A stretch of 64,000 nucleotides of DNA. Source: SPJN01 sp965229935. GTDB taxonomy: Bacteria > Pseudomonadota > Alphaproteobacteria > SPJN01. Made by a program: the position numbers and the translations under genes. The DNA lies in contig CBDDKB010000002.1 in NCBI GenBank assembly GCA_965229935.1, positions 868,001-932,000 of the forward strand, in the 5' to 3' direction. This document shows, in pieces, positions 7,715-15,652 of this stretch. A model generated the notes under the pieces. The model was not told the origin of the DNA and ran no database searches. It saw only the letters and a list, made by a program, of their open reading frames with translations. Position 1 is the first letter of the stretch. Each line of letters opens with the position of its first letter.

Positions 7715-9149
7715 GCTGAACGCCTGTGGAAACAGATTTCGGGACGTCGCTACCAAAGTCGAGCTGCAATGTCCCGTTGTCGTAGGTGCCCTCAATGGAC
7801 CCGCCATCAAGGCGACGTAAGTCGAGCGGGCCAGCAAGCCCGTCAATTCGGACGCTGATTTTACCATCCGCAGGCACATTCCCGACCAGCGCATAGATTG
7901 CGCCATTCTTGCCCCGTGTCAGGTTCAGTTCAGCGCCATCTTCGGCGACGACTGTGCCGGGGCCAAAGGGTTTGCTGTCATAGACGGCATCTGCATTGGC
8001 GCGCAGCCACTCGCCAACAGCGAGGAAGCGGCTGGCCTGTTCTGCCGGGATTTGACCGTGACCATCAGGGCCTACATTCAGCAAATAGTTACCATTGCGG
8101 GCAACAACGCGGGCTAGATCTGTGATCAACTCGTCAGCAGACAAGAAGTCTTCTTCTGTTTCTGTCCGGTTATAGCCAAAGCCATAGCCCAAGCCGCGTG
8201 TGGTTTCCCACTTCTTCTCTTGCGGTTCGTCGAAGAATGAAAATTCCGGTGTGCGGAAATCGCAATGGGCAGGCTCTGCCCCGACAAGCGGTCCATCAAA
8301 GTTTTTCATAGCCATTTTGCCAAGCTTGGTCGCGATCCACTTGAAAGGCTGTTTTGATGCCAACTTGTTGATCGGCTTCGACGCCTGCCAACGGTCATTC
8401 ACAACACCATCGGGGACGACCTTGTAGTAATCCTTGAACAGATCAGCCATACCATCACGCAAGGGGTAGGAGATGTCGTTCCACAAAACAGAAGGCTTAT
8501 AGCGTTCGATAATTTCACGATAATGTGCATCGACATAGCGGTTATAGGCCGGGTCTGCGATAGTGGTTGCTAATGTATCGACCGCGGATTCAAGGTCCAT
8601 AGGCTCCCACGTCCAATCAAGGCCGCCAGAATAATAGATGCCGAATTTCAACCCTTCGGCGCGGACTGCGTCTGCAAGCTCGCCCACGACATCGCGTTCG
8701 CAATTCCAGCCGGGCTTTTTGGGGTTTTCAACATTGGACGGCCAGAGCGTGTAGCCATCATGATGCTTGGTCACCAGCACAACATATTTTGCGCCAGAGT
8801 CTTTAAACAGCTTGGCCCACGCGGCGGCATCAAAGCTTTCAAGATTTTTTTCCCACTGGGCGCGGAAATCCTCGTAAGGGGCGTCGCCGTAATTTTCCTT
8901 GTGGAACTTTTCGGCAGCGCTGCCCTTAACCCGCATATTCTGCCAGTACCATTCCACATAGGGATTGTGCCGGATCAGATTTTCAAAATCATGCTTCAGC
9001 AGGTCAGGGAAATGTTGCCCCTTTTCCGCAAAGGCAGGAATGGAATACATGCCCCAGTGAATGAAAACGCCGAATTTGCCCCCGTCATACCAGTCAGGTA
9101 CCGGGCGGTTTTGAAGCTCCTCAAAACCGGGTTGCACTTTTTTTGCCAT
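7695..9149 (-). CDS. Alpha-L-fucosidase, GH29 family, cytoplasmic
   Basis: A 484-residue glycoside hydrolase that would release L-fucose from oligosaccharides with retention of configuration. GH29 motifs are in order: 'FGVFIHWGMYSIPAF' (about 26-40), 'YVVLVTKHHDGYTLWPS' (about 122-138, the conserved His-His), 'FGIYYSGGLDW' (about 169-179) and 'SVLWNDIS' (about 220-227), where Asp225 is the expected nucleophile. The start is MAKKVQ at 9149, 8 nt after GGAGGGGG; an upstream ATG at 9170 lacks such a site. There is no signal peptide, so it acts on imported substrates. No fucose pathway genes adjoin it. A palindrome shared with the Coq4-like gene lies at 9171-9184. Confidence 0.9.
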   Translation of the reverse strand: MAKKVQPGFEELQNRPVPDWYDGGKFGVFIHWGMYSIPAFAEKGQHFPDLLKHDFENLIRHNPYVEWYWQNMRVKGSAAEKFHKENYGDAPYEDFRAQWEKNLESFDAAAWAKLFKDSGAKYVVLVTKHHDGYTLWPSNVENPKKPGWNCERDVVGELADAVRAEGLKFGIYYSGGLDWTWEPMDLESAVDTLATTIADPAYNRYVDAHYREIIERYKPSVLWNDISYPLRDGMADLFKDYYKVVPDGVVNDRWQASKPINKLASKQPFKWIATKLGKMAMKNFDGPLVGAEPAHCDFRTPEFSFFDEPQEKKWETTRGLGYGFGYNRTETEEDFLSADELITDLARVVARNGNYLLNVGPDGHGQIPAEQASRFLAVGEWLRANADAVYDSKPFGPGTVVAEDGAELNLTRGKNGAIYALVGNVPADGKISVRIDGLAGPLDLRRLDGGSIEGTYDNGTLQLDFGSDVPKSVSTGVQLTAATD

Positions 9150-9170
9150 GACAGAAGCCCCCTCCATCAA

Positions 9171-9184
9171 TGTATTAAACTACA
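9171..9184. promoter_or_regulatory. Palindromic operator candidate upstream of the fucosidase
   Basis: TGTATTAAACTACA is one base from the perfect palindrome TGTAGTAAACTACA found at 31036-31049 upstream of the Coq4-like gene. Similarity continues downstream (AG[C/T]AAT). It sits 22 bp before the fucosidase start. The core TNGTNNACNA resembles GntR/FadR-type sites, but no regulator is encoded nearby. The shared motif is seen; the regulator type is a guess. Confidence 0.45.
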
Positions 9185-9289
9185 GCAATCTCTATTCCAT
9201 AGAAACAGACTACTGGCAAGCGCCGAATTGCGGCAGATGTGCGGGCAATTGTCTATCGACATGTGTGATCAGGCAAGTATAAGTGCGCC

Positions 9290-11124
9290 ATGGCACCCCC
9301 GTTACTGACATGTCGCGATATCAATTTAACCTTTGGTGGCAAGCCTTTGCTGGCTGGCGCTGAACTGATGGTGGAACCGGGCGCGCGCCTGTGCCTTGTG
9401 GGCAGGAACGGGTCGGGCAAGTCAACCTTGCTCAAAATCGCCGCAGGTATGGTTGAACCTGACGGGGGTGAGATTTTTCTGCAACCGGGCACAACGATCC
9501 GCTATCTCGCGCAGGAACCTGATTTAAGCGCCTATAAAACAGTGCGGGACTTTGTGCAGGCCGGGCTTGGCCCAACCGACGATCCTTACAGGGCAGACTA
9601 TTTGCTTGAGTCTTTGAATGTCGATGCAGAGGCTGATCCAGCAAATCTGTCAGGGGGCGAGATACGCCGTGCCGCACTGGCGCAAGTATTGGCGCCGGAA
9701 CCTGACATTCTGATGTTGATGAGCCTACGAACCATCTGGACCTGCCAATCATTGAATGGCTTGAGGGGGAGTTGAAGCAATTCCGTGGCGCGTTGATCTT
9801 GATCAGCCATGACAGGCGCTTTTTGGAAAATCTGACGCGCGCAACCGTTTGGCTCGACCGGGGCAGGACCCGCACGCTCAACCAAGGGTTTGCCAAGTTT
9901 GAAAACTGGCGGGACGAGGTGCTGGCGCAGGAACAGGACGCCGCCCATAAATTATCCCGCAAAATTGAACAGGAAGAGGATTGGGTGCGCTATGGCGTGA
10001 CGGCACGGCGCAAGCGTAATGTCCGCCGTATGGCTGGCCTGCAGGATCTGCGCGCCCAAAAGAAGGAGCTGACAGCCCATAACAGACAGGCGCAGGAAAA
10101 GGTCAGCTTTTCGGTGAATGAGGGGCAAAAGTCCGGCAAGGCTGTGATTGAGGCAAAGCAAATTGGTCATAGCTGGCCGGGGAAGCTGATTGCCCGTGAT
10201 TTTTCCATCCGCATTATGCGGGGCGAACGGATTGGCCTTGTCGGGCCGAACGGGTCTGGCAAGACCACGATGCTGAATATTCTGACGGGCGCTTTAACGC
10301 CTGATCAAGGCACCATCACGCTGGGTCATAATCTGCAAATGCTGACCATTGACCAGAAGCGCGAGTCCCTCGACCCGGACATGTCATTGCGTGATGTATT
10401 GACAGGCGGCGGGACTGACCTTGTTCAAATCGCCGGTGGTGATGGGGAAGGTGGAGACAGCCGCCGCCATGTCGTTTCCTATATGAAGGACTTTCTGTTT
10501 GCACCTGAACAGGCAGGCACGCCCGTGCGTGAATTGTCAGGTGGTGAACGGGGGCGCCTGATTTTGGCGCGCGCCCTGTGCAAACCATCAAACCTGTTGG
10601 TGTTGGATGAGCCGACCAATGACCTTGATATGGAAACGCTTGATCTATTGCAGGAGTTGATCGCTGATTATCCGGGCACCGTTTTGCTGGTCAGTCATGA
10701 TCGTGATTTTCTGGACCGTACTGTCGGGGCGGTGATCACCACCGAAGGGGAAGGGGATTGGACGGTCTATGCCGGCGGCTATTCAGATATGTTGCGTCAG
10801 CGGGGAGAGAAGGCGCGGGCGGTCACCTCTGAAAAGAAGGCAAAACAGGCTGACAAGCCGAAACAGGCCGTTCAACCGCAAACTAAACGCAAGCTGTCCT
10901 ATAAGGAACAATATGCGCTGGACAATTTGCCGGACGAGATGGCCGCTCTTGAAGAAGCGATCACGGCGCTGAAGGCTGAGCTTGATGACCCCAATCTTTT
11001 CACCAAGAATCCGGATCGGTTCAATGCAGCGGTGAAAGAGTTGGCAGATGCCGAGGCCGATCTGGCCGAAAAAGAAGAAGACTGGTTGCGGCTAGAAATG
11101 TTGCGGGAGGAGCTTGGGGCATAA
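9290..11124 (+). pseudogene. uup: Uup-type ABC-F ATPase gene interrupted by a single-base frameshift
   Basis: Together the two frames encode a complete protein of about 611 residues with two ABC domains and a C-terminal coiled coil ('RKLSYKEQYALDNLPDEMAA'), as in Uup, a ribosome- or DNA-structure-associated ATPase. Frame 1 (9290-9775) has Walker A 'GRNGSGKST' and signature 'LSGGEIRRAALAQVL'. It breaks at 9718-9719, where TTGATGAGCC stands for the expected TTGGATGAGCC of 'MLDEPTNHLD'. Frame 2 (9719-11124) continues with the H-loop 'LISHDRRFLE' and an intact second ABC domain ('GPNGSGKTT', 'LSGGERGRLILARAL', 'LVLDEPTNDLD'). It is either a recent mutation or a sequencing/assembly error. If real, the first ATP site is lost. 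Confidence 0.85.
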
Positions 11125-11304
11125 TGCCCCTTGTTTTCGGTAACGGGTGGGCCTATATGAATCCCCAGTTGGGTGCCTTGCAGATGCGCCCCGCCCGCCG
11201 AAAGCCAATTGCACTCTGCCTATATTGATGCGCTTACACATATATCGTGGCGCTTCTTTCAGACCTTTATGGAGCGGGAAGGTCAGTTCTGAAAGGAGAC
11301 TGTC

Positions 11305-11829
11305 ATGGAGCATCATGACCCTTTTGACATTATGAAACGTGCGGCCAAACGGCTTGCGAAACAGGCATCGTCTGATGATGCCCCGTTAAAGCATCGCGAA
11401 GCCTTGGCCGAGATTGCCAAGCAATTGGGTTTCAACGGCTGGTCCCATGCTGTTCATGTGATCGAGGGGAAGGAAACCCGCGATTACGGCACGGTGTTAT
11501 ATGGCGCGGCCGGGGCGACCTATCCCAATATTTGGGAGGCTGATTTGGACGGTGCCCGTGCGATCAGGCAGGAGCATGGGGGCTTTTTATTGCCCTACAA
11601 AACCCAGTTCCTGATTGTGGAGCCAAGCTATCTTGACGCCCATGATATGCCCGCTGATTTGCCTGAATGGCAATTGACGGGGCCTGATTGGACGCAAGCG
11701 CAGGATATTGAGGCTCGCACACGCCTTTACGGCATGCGCATTGCGGGCAAGCTGGCGCGATTGGCAAGGCCGGAAGGGCCGCCCCAACGCGGCAAACCTT
11801 CTGAGGCCGTGGCCAACGCCTTGCGGTAA
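11305..11829 (+). CDS. Hypothetical protein, possibly glyoxalase-related N-terminal domain
   Basis: A 174-residue soluble protein with no signal peptide. The start at 11305 has AAAGGAG at 11294-11300 in front. The N-terminal part 'AAKRLAKQ...HREALAEIAKQLGFNGW' resembles the short helical segment seen at the start of some 'glyoxalase superfamily' or DUF proteins, but this is a weak resemblance and no catalytic residues can be assigned. The C-terminus is basic and proline-rich. It lies alone between uup and the convergent B-A-B-A cluster. Function unknown. Confidence 0.6.
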   Translation: MEHHDPFDIMKRAAKRLAKQASSDDAPLKHREALAEIAKQLGFNGWSHAVHVIEGKETRDYGTVLYGAAGATYPNIWEADLDGARAIRQEHGGFLLPYKTQFLIVEPSYLDAHDMPADLPEWQLTGPDWTQAQDIEARTRLYGMRIAGKLARLARPEGPPQRGKPSEAVANALR

Positions 11830-11843
11830 TAAACAATAAATCG

Positions 11844-11876
11844 GTCTGCGGCAGATATTGTTATTCTGCCGCAGAC
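11844..11876. terminator. Perfect 12-bp hairpin at a convergent junction, likely bidirectional terminator
   Basis: GTCTGCGGCAGA (11844-11855) and TCTGCCGCAGAC (11865-11876) form a perfect 12-bp stem with a 9-nt loop. It lies between the stops of the hypothetical gene at 11829 and the A2 gene at 11887. The flanks are A/T-rich on both sides, but there is no clean T tract. Confidence 0.6.
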
Positions 11877-11886
11877 TATTCTAACC

Positions 11887-12624
11887 CTATTGTTCGTCGA
11901 TCATGGCACGCAGGGCGGGAAAATATCTTTCAGTGTCTATCCCCAGAAAATTGCAAGCAGCCAAATTGGCATACAGGCGATTATCCTGATTTGCTGCAAT
12001 AATGCCAAAATTCCGATGGGTGGTCTGACGAAGGCTCATATAGTCTGACAGTGCGTCCTGCACAGCATCGATACTGGTAATGTCGGAAAACATCAGACGC
12101 CAATGCAAATAGCTTTGCGTTAATTGCGTGCGTATCGGCTGGGTGTCATAAACTGGATTGAGGCCGCCATAGTCCAGTCTTGATGCCAGCGACATGATGG
12201 TCAACAAGGCCTCGCCGCATCTGTCGATAACCACCTTGCCGCCTTCAAAATCATGTCCCGCTAGGCCGAGTGTGATCATGTAGAGATGCGCCCGGTCAAC
12301 CCCGATTTGTTCGCAATCCAAAAAGCCTTCTGCGTCGATTAGGTTATATTCTTCAGTATCGTCAGCATCAATGCCATACAGCCTCGCAATTTGTCCGACG
12401 GTGGCTACTGATGGCTTGTCCCTGATCGCTGGAAAATAATTGTTCAACAATTGATTTGTGTGGACAAGATTTTCGATGCAACGAATGGCGACCGGACGTT
12501 TGGTGCTATGAACCGCATCATCAATTGCGTCCGCTAAACTGACTTGCGGTAAAGCCAGAAGGAACAGAAAAAGACTGAAAGCTGCTATAGTGCAAACAGG
12601 CGCGGCATTCTCGTTCTTGACCAT
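11887..12624 (-). CDS. Exported four-cysteine protein, type A (A2), unknown family
   Basis: A 245-residue protein I do not recognise. A signal peptide (FSLFLFLLALPQVSLA) precedes a mature part with four cysteines in the contexts 'IRCIENL', 'LDCEQIG', 'DRCGEAL' and 'AACNFLGID', spaced 54, 31 and 87 residues apart. The same spacings occur in the gene at 13451-14191, and 'KRPVAIRC', 'IRDKPSVATVG' and 'FLGID' have counterparts there, so the two are clear paralogues. Periplasmic location with two disulfides is inferred. It is the last gene of a B-A-B-A block and starts 2 bp after the stop of B2. Confidence 0.8.
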   Translation of the reverse strand: MVKNENAAPVCTIAAFSLFLFLLALPQVSLADAIDDAVHSTKRPVAIRCIENLVHTNQLLNNYFPAIRDKPSVATVGQIARLYGIDADDTEEYNLIDAEGFLDCEQIGVDRAHLYMITLGLAGHDFEGGKVVIDRCGEALLTIMSLASRLDYGGLNPVYDTQPIRTQLTQSYLHWRLMFSDITSIDAVQDALSDYMSLRQTTHRNFGIIAANQDNRLYANLAACNFLGIDTERYFPALRAMIDEQ

Positions 12625-12626
12625 AA

Positions 12627-13454
12627 TTATCGCGCATCTTCCGTTTGTGTTAGTACTTCTTCAGATGTTTCGGGTGTGGTTCCGCGAAGTTGTTCAAATA
12701 CATCACGCAATATTGCATCTTCGAGGATGCCAACGTCGGCACATCTTTTTAGCGCGGCGTCGTGCGCCTCATACGAAAACCGGTTTGAATTGTGTGCCCG
12801 GGCATTGGCGCCGATCATGGCGTCGCCGAGCTGGCTGTAAATTTTGGTGAGTACGACCTTTTCATCGTCATCATGCTGGGTAAATCGATAGAAAACGATC
12901 TGTGCATAGAATGCGCGGGCGAACAGTTGTTCTAACGCGAATAGGCGTTGGGAAATATCTAGTCCGCGATAGGTGGCAAAGGTGATATAGCCGCTTGCTG
13001 CGTCGACACAGGTCCAAATATCTGCCTCGATCGCCTGCGGATCTTGTTGGTCCAGTAGGCGCAGGGGTATGATTATATCTGATTCAAATATGTCGAAATT
13101 AAAACAAGCGTCAATGTCAGCGTAATTGAAATCCGCCGCAGCGGCGGGTGACGGCAAAGATGATGTCGTTATCAACTGTTTGCTTAAGCGTTCTATTTGC
13201 TCCTTCATGACAGTATTGTCATAAACAGGCTGTTCTTGGTCGAGCATGTCGCTGACCAGTTTTAGTTGCGCGATGCACCGGACGAGACTGTCGCTTTGGG
13301 TGTCGTTCGCCAAGGGTTGAGCGGGGGAGGACTGTGTCGTTTCACACCCGGCGAGGGCAAGTGCGCAAAGCATTACCATTACGCTGATACTATTTCGCCT
13401 CTTAACGAGTGGCAGGATAGTTTGCTGGTATAGATAGCGCGTGCCGTTATTCAC
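12627..13454 (-). CDS. Exported four-cysteine lipoprotein, type B (B2), unknown family
   Basis: A 275-residue protein of unknown function. It starts at a GTG overlapping the previous stop by 4 bp (GTGA). The signal sequence ends in the lipobox 'LALAGC' (Cys about 36), so it is probably a lipoprotein. Four further cysteines lie in 'LVRCIAQL', 'DACFNFD', 'WTCVDAA' and 'KRCADVG', spaced 56, 31 and 88 residues, identical to the type B paralogue at 14188-14982. Shared stretches include 'FATYRGL'/'FATYHGL' and a C-terminal A-N-x-x-AH-x-S pattern. Its acidic tail follows the last cysteine. Confidence 0.8.
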   Translation of the reverse strand: MNNGTRYLYQQTILPLVKRRNSISVMVMLCALALAGCETTQSSPAQPLANDTQSDSLVRCIAQLKLVSDMLDQEQPVYDNTVMKEQIERLSKQLITTSSLPSPAAAADFNYADIDACFNFDIFESDIIIPLRLLDQQDPQAIEADIWTCVDAASGYITFATYRGLDISQRLFALEQLFARAFYAQIVFYRFTQHDDDEKVVLTKIYSQLGDAMIGANARAHNSNRFSYEAHDAALKRCADVGILEDAILRDVFEQLRGTTPETSEEVLTQTEDAR

Positions 13455-14191
13455 TGCTCTTCCTTTAATTTCATGATGACCTCGAGATAGGGCAAAGGAT
13501 CAATGCCGATGAAAAAACACCGCGACATGTCAGTTACAAAACCACTTTTGATATTGTCGGCAAAGGTCGGAAACGCGCGATTTGCTGCCAATATGGTCGC
13601 CATTAGGTCTTTCATCGCAGTGCGTTTTTGCTCTTCCTCTTCGGCGTCTGTGTATAGAAGGTAAAGTTCACGATAACGTGCAGCTAATAAGGCACTGATA
13701 GCCTTGGTTTCAGAAACAGTATCAAAGAAACCGCGCCCGGCCTTGTCAGCCAACAATAATGTTGTGAATAGGCCCTTGCCGCATCCGTCGACAATTTCCT
13801 TGCTAGCGGCCAGGTCATGGCCTGACATGGCAAAGATAAGCATGTCTATATGCGCGTCTCTAATCCCGATTTCCTTGCAGCCCAATAAGTCTTTAGCCGA
13901 TGCGAGGTTCGGAATTTCAACATCATCCTTGGATAAAGAATAAGCCTTCGCAATTTTGCCAACAGCCGCTGCTGATGGTTGGTCGCGAATTTCTGGAATA
14001 TATTGGTTCAAGAATATGTTGGTATAGATCAGTGATCCAGCACACTTCATGGCTGCTGGCCGCTTTGCTGGGTCGGCTTCAAACGCCTGTTCATCTGCAT
14101 GGGCAAAGACTGTGCTGCCAGCAAAGGCAAGTACAGCAAGCATCCAAAGAGTGACGGTGTGGCCCAAGCCTGTAGTGCGTTTCAGGGTCAT
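13451..14191 (-). CDS. Exported four-cysteine protein, type A (A1), unknown family
   Basis: A 246-residue unrecognised protein with a signal peptide ending near 'TVFAHA'. Four cysteines ('MKCAGSL', 'LGCKEIG', 'DGCGKGL', 'SRCFFIGID') are spaced 54, 31 and 87 residues apart, exactly as in A2. Key similarities to A2 are 'KRPAAMKC', 'IRDQPSAAAVGKIAKAY', 'SGHD' and the C-terminal 'GID'. The mature protein is mostly helical by composition. Its ATG overlaps the stop of B1 (ATGA) and its stop overlaps B2, so the block is translationally coupled. No enzyme motif is visible. Confidence 0.8.
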   Translation of the reverse strand: MTLKRTTGLGHTVTLWMLAVLAFAGSTVFAHADEQAFEADPAKRPAAMKCAGSLIYTNIFLNQYIPEIRDQPSAAAVGKIAKAYSLSKDDVEIPNLASAKDLLGCKEIGIRDAHIDMLIFAMSGHDLAASKEIVDGCGKGLFTTLLLADKAGRGFFDTVSETKAISALLAARYRELYLLYTDAEEEEQKRTAMKDLMATILAANRAFPTFADNIKSGFVTDMSRCFFIGIDPLPYLEVIMKLKEEQ

Positions 14192-14982
14192 TGGCTTTCC
14201 CCTTGATCGCTTTGGGGTGGCGGTGTGTTTTGCATTAAGACCTGCAAACTGCTTGCCAAATAGGCGCTGATTTCAAAGCCAACATCATTGCAAAGGTCCA
14301 GATTATCTAGCTGCCCAGTTGCTTCCAATGTAGGCGATGTGTGGGCGGCCTGATTGCCTGCGCGCACCGATGATATATGTGGTTTGGTTGCCCATGACGG
14401 CAATTCTTCGGTCTCATCGTCAATCATGGCATAGTTTTTAAGTTCGGCTATTGCTATATCAGCCTGAAATAGCATTTCATCATATGCTTGGATGCGGGCT
14501 GCTTGCGATAGGCCATGATAGGTTGCGAAGGCAAGAACCGTAGCAGAGGCCTGAACGCATTGTTCTGCCTTTTGGGCTATCATAGGTATTGTGTCGTCGC
14601 TGATAATTTGAAGGGCAATCATTATTGCCGGCCGCGACAGGCCAAGGTCAAAACATGTCAGCAAATGATCAACATCCATTTGGGTGGCGGGCCCAGGATA
14701 GTCGACGCCCGGCCTGCCCCTGATCTGCAACATGGCCTTTAAAGTTTGTCGATAGAGCGGCCGTGTATCTATGTCGGCATGATATTCTTCTAACAAATTG
14801 GTAATGAAATAAATCTGCGACACACATTGATAGACCGTTTCGGTCGCAGGACCATTGTCCGAATTTTGCGCAGAGGCACTGCTAGGCAAGGTGACAAAAC
14901 CTGCCAACAGGCTACCGCAAATTCCAATTTTTTTAAGTGTTGCCAGACCCCGGCGCACCCGACCAATTGTGGCAGGTTTCAT
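14188..14982 (-). CDS. Exported four-cysteine protein, type B (B1), unknown family
   Basis: A 264-residue protein that begins the four-gene block. The start at 14982 is chosen because GGGGGAG precedes it; an in-frame ATG at 15003 has no such site. A basic N-terminus and a hydrophobic segment end in 'SASA|Q', a normal signal-peptidase site rather than a lipobox. Cysteines in 'VYQCVSQ', 'LLTCFDLG', 'AEQCVQA' and 'LDLCNDVG' have spacings 56, 31 and 88, matching B2. It shares the C2-C3 spacing of 31 with the A proteins too, so A and B are probably distant paralogues. The HxlR gene lies 65 bp upstream on the same strand. Confidence 0.78.
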   Translation of the reverse strand: MKPATIGRVRRGLATLKKIGICGSLLAGFVTLPSSASAQNSDNGPATETVYQCVSQIYFITNLLEEYHADIDTRPLYRQTLKAMLQIRGRPGVDYPGPATQMDVDHLLTCFDLGLSRPAIMIALQIISDDTIPMIAQKAEQCVQASATVLAFATYHGLSQAARIQAYDEMLFQADIAIAELKNYAMIDDETEELPSWATKPHISSVRAGNQAAHTSPTLEATGQLDNLDLCNDVGFEISAYLASSLQVLMQNTPPPQSDQGESQ

Positions 14983-15047
14983 AAGGCTCCCCCATAAGCA
15001 CATATTTCTGTCTTATATGATCAGAAAACCAGCATGGGTTGCAAGCG

Positions 15048-15527
15048 CTATACTTTGCCAAATCGTGCCTTAACAACAGGATGCGCGGTTTTGCGCGCAA
15101 TTGGTCGTAAATTGGCGGGCTTTGTTACCTTGGTGCCATCCTCAAAGCAAAGCTGCATGGTGCCAAGCCGTTTGCCGCTATCCTTGTCTTCGAAACTGAC
15201 TTGTGGGCCTTCTTCGCCAAAGGCCCACTTGTCGCCCCATTGGGAGAGGGCCATCAAGACAGGAAACAGGTCGCGGCCTTTTTGGGTCAGCACATAGGCA
15301 TAGCGTGTGCCCTTGTCCCCAATATCCTGTCGTTCCATCACGCCTTCTTCGACCAGCATAGCAAGCCGATCAGCCAATATGTTTTTGGCTATACCTGTGT
15401 GCGTCCGAAATTCGCTAAAGCGTGTGGCGCCATAGAGCGCCTCCCGCACCACGATCAATGTCCATGAATCGCCGACCAGATTCACGGCGCGAGATATTGG
15501 GCAATAATGTTTATGTTGCTTGGTCAT
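15048..15527 (-). CDS. HxlR-family winged-helix transcriptional regulator
   Basis: A roughly 159-residue DNA-binding protein. The N-terminal 'YCPISRAVNLVGDSWTLIVVREAL' region, here with the cysteine typical of redox- or aldehyde-sensing HxlR members, is followed by 'RFSEFRTHTGIAKNILADRLAMLVEEGV', the recognition helix and wing region. The start at 15527 leaves the usual short tail before the cysteine; 15557 is an alternative. It is divergent from the acyl-CoA carboxylase genes (125-bp gap) and reads toward the four-cysteine cluster (65-bp gap). Either could be its target. Confidence 0.88.
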   Translation of the reverse strand: MTKQHKHYCPISRAVNLVGDSWTLIVVREALYGATRFSEFRTHTGIAKNILADRLAMLVEEGVMERQDIGDKGTRYAYVLTQKGRDLFPVLMALSQWGDKWAFGEEGPQVSFEDKDSGKRLGTMQLCFEDGTKVTKPANLRPIARKTAHPVVKARFGKV

Positions 15528-15652
15528 AGGGGCAGTATAGGCCCAGATGGTTGTCATTCAAAACCAAAAAAAGGCACGCCGATTTGGTTGCTTGCCTGTC
15601 AGGCCGTTGCTATCAACGGATAACGATAAAAATAGTGACAGAGGGGCAAGCC

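Noticed and set aside
9713..9775. Programmed frameshift in uup
   Set aside because: No slippery heptamer or downstream stimulatory structure is apparent, and Uup is not known to use recoding; a deletion or sequencing error is simpler.
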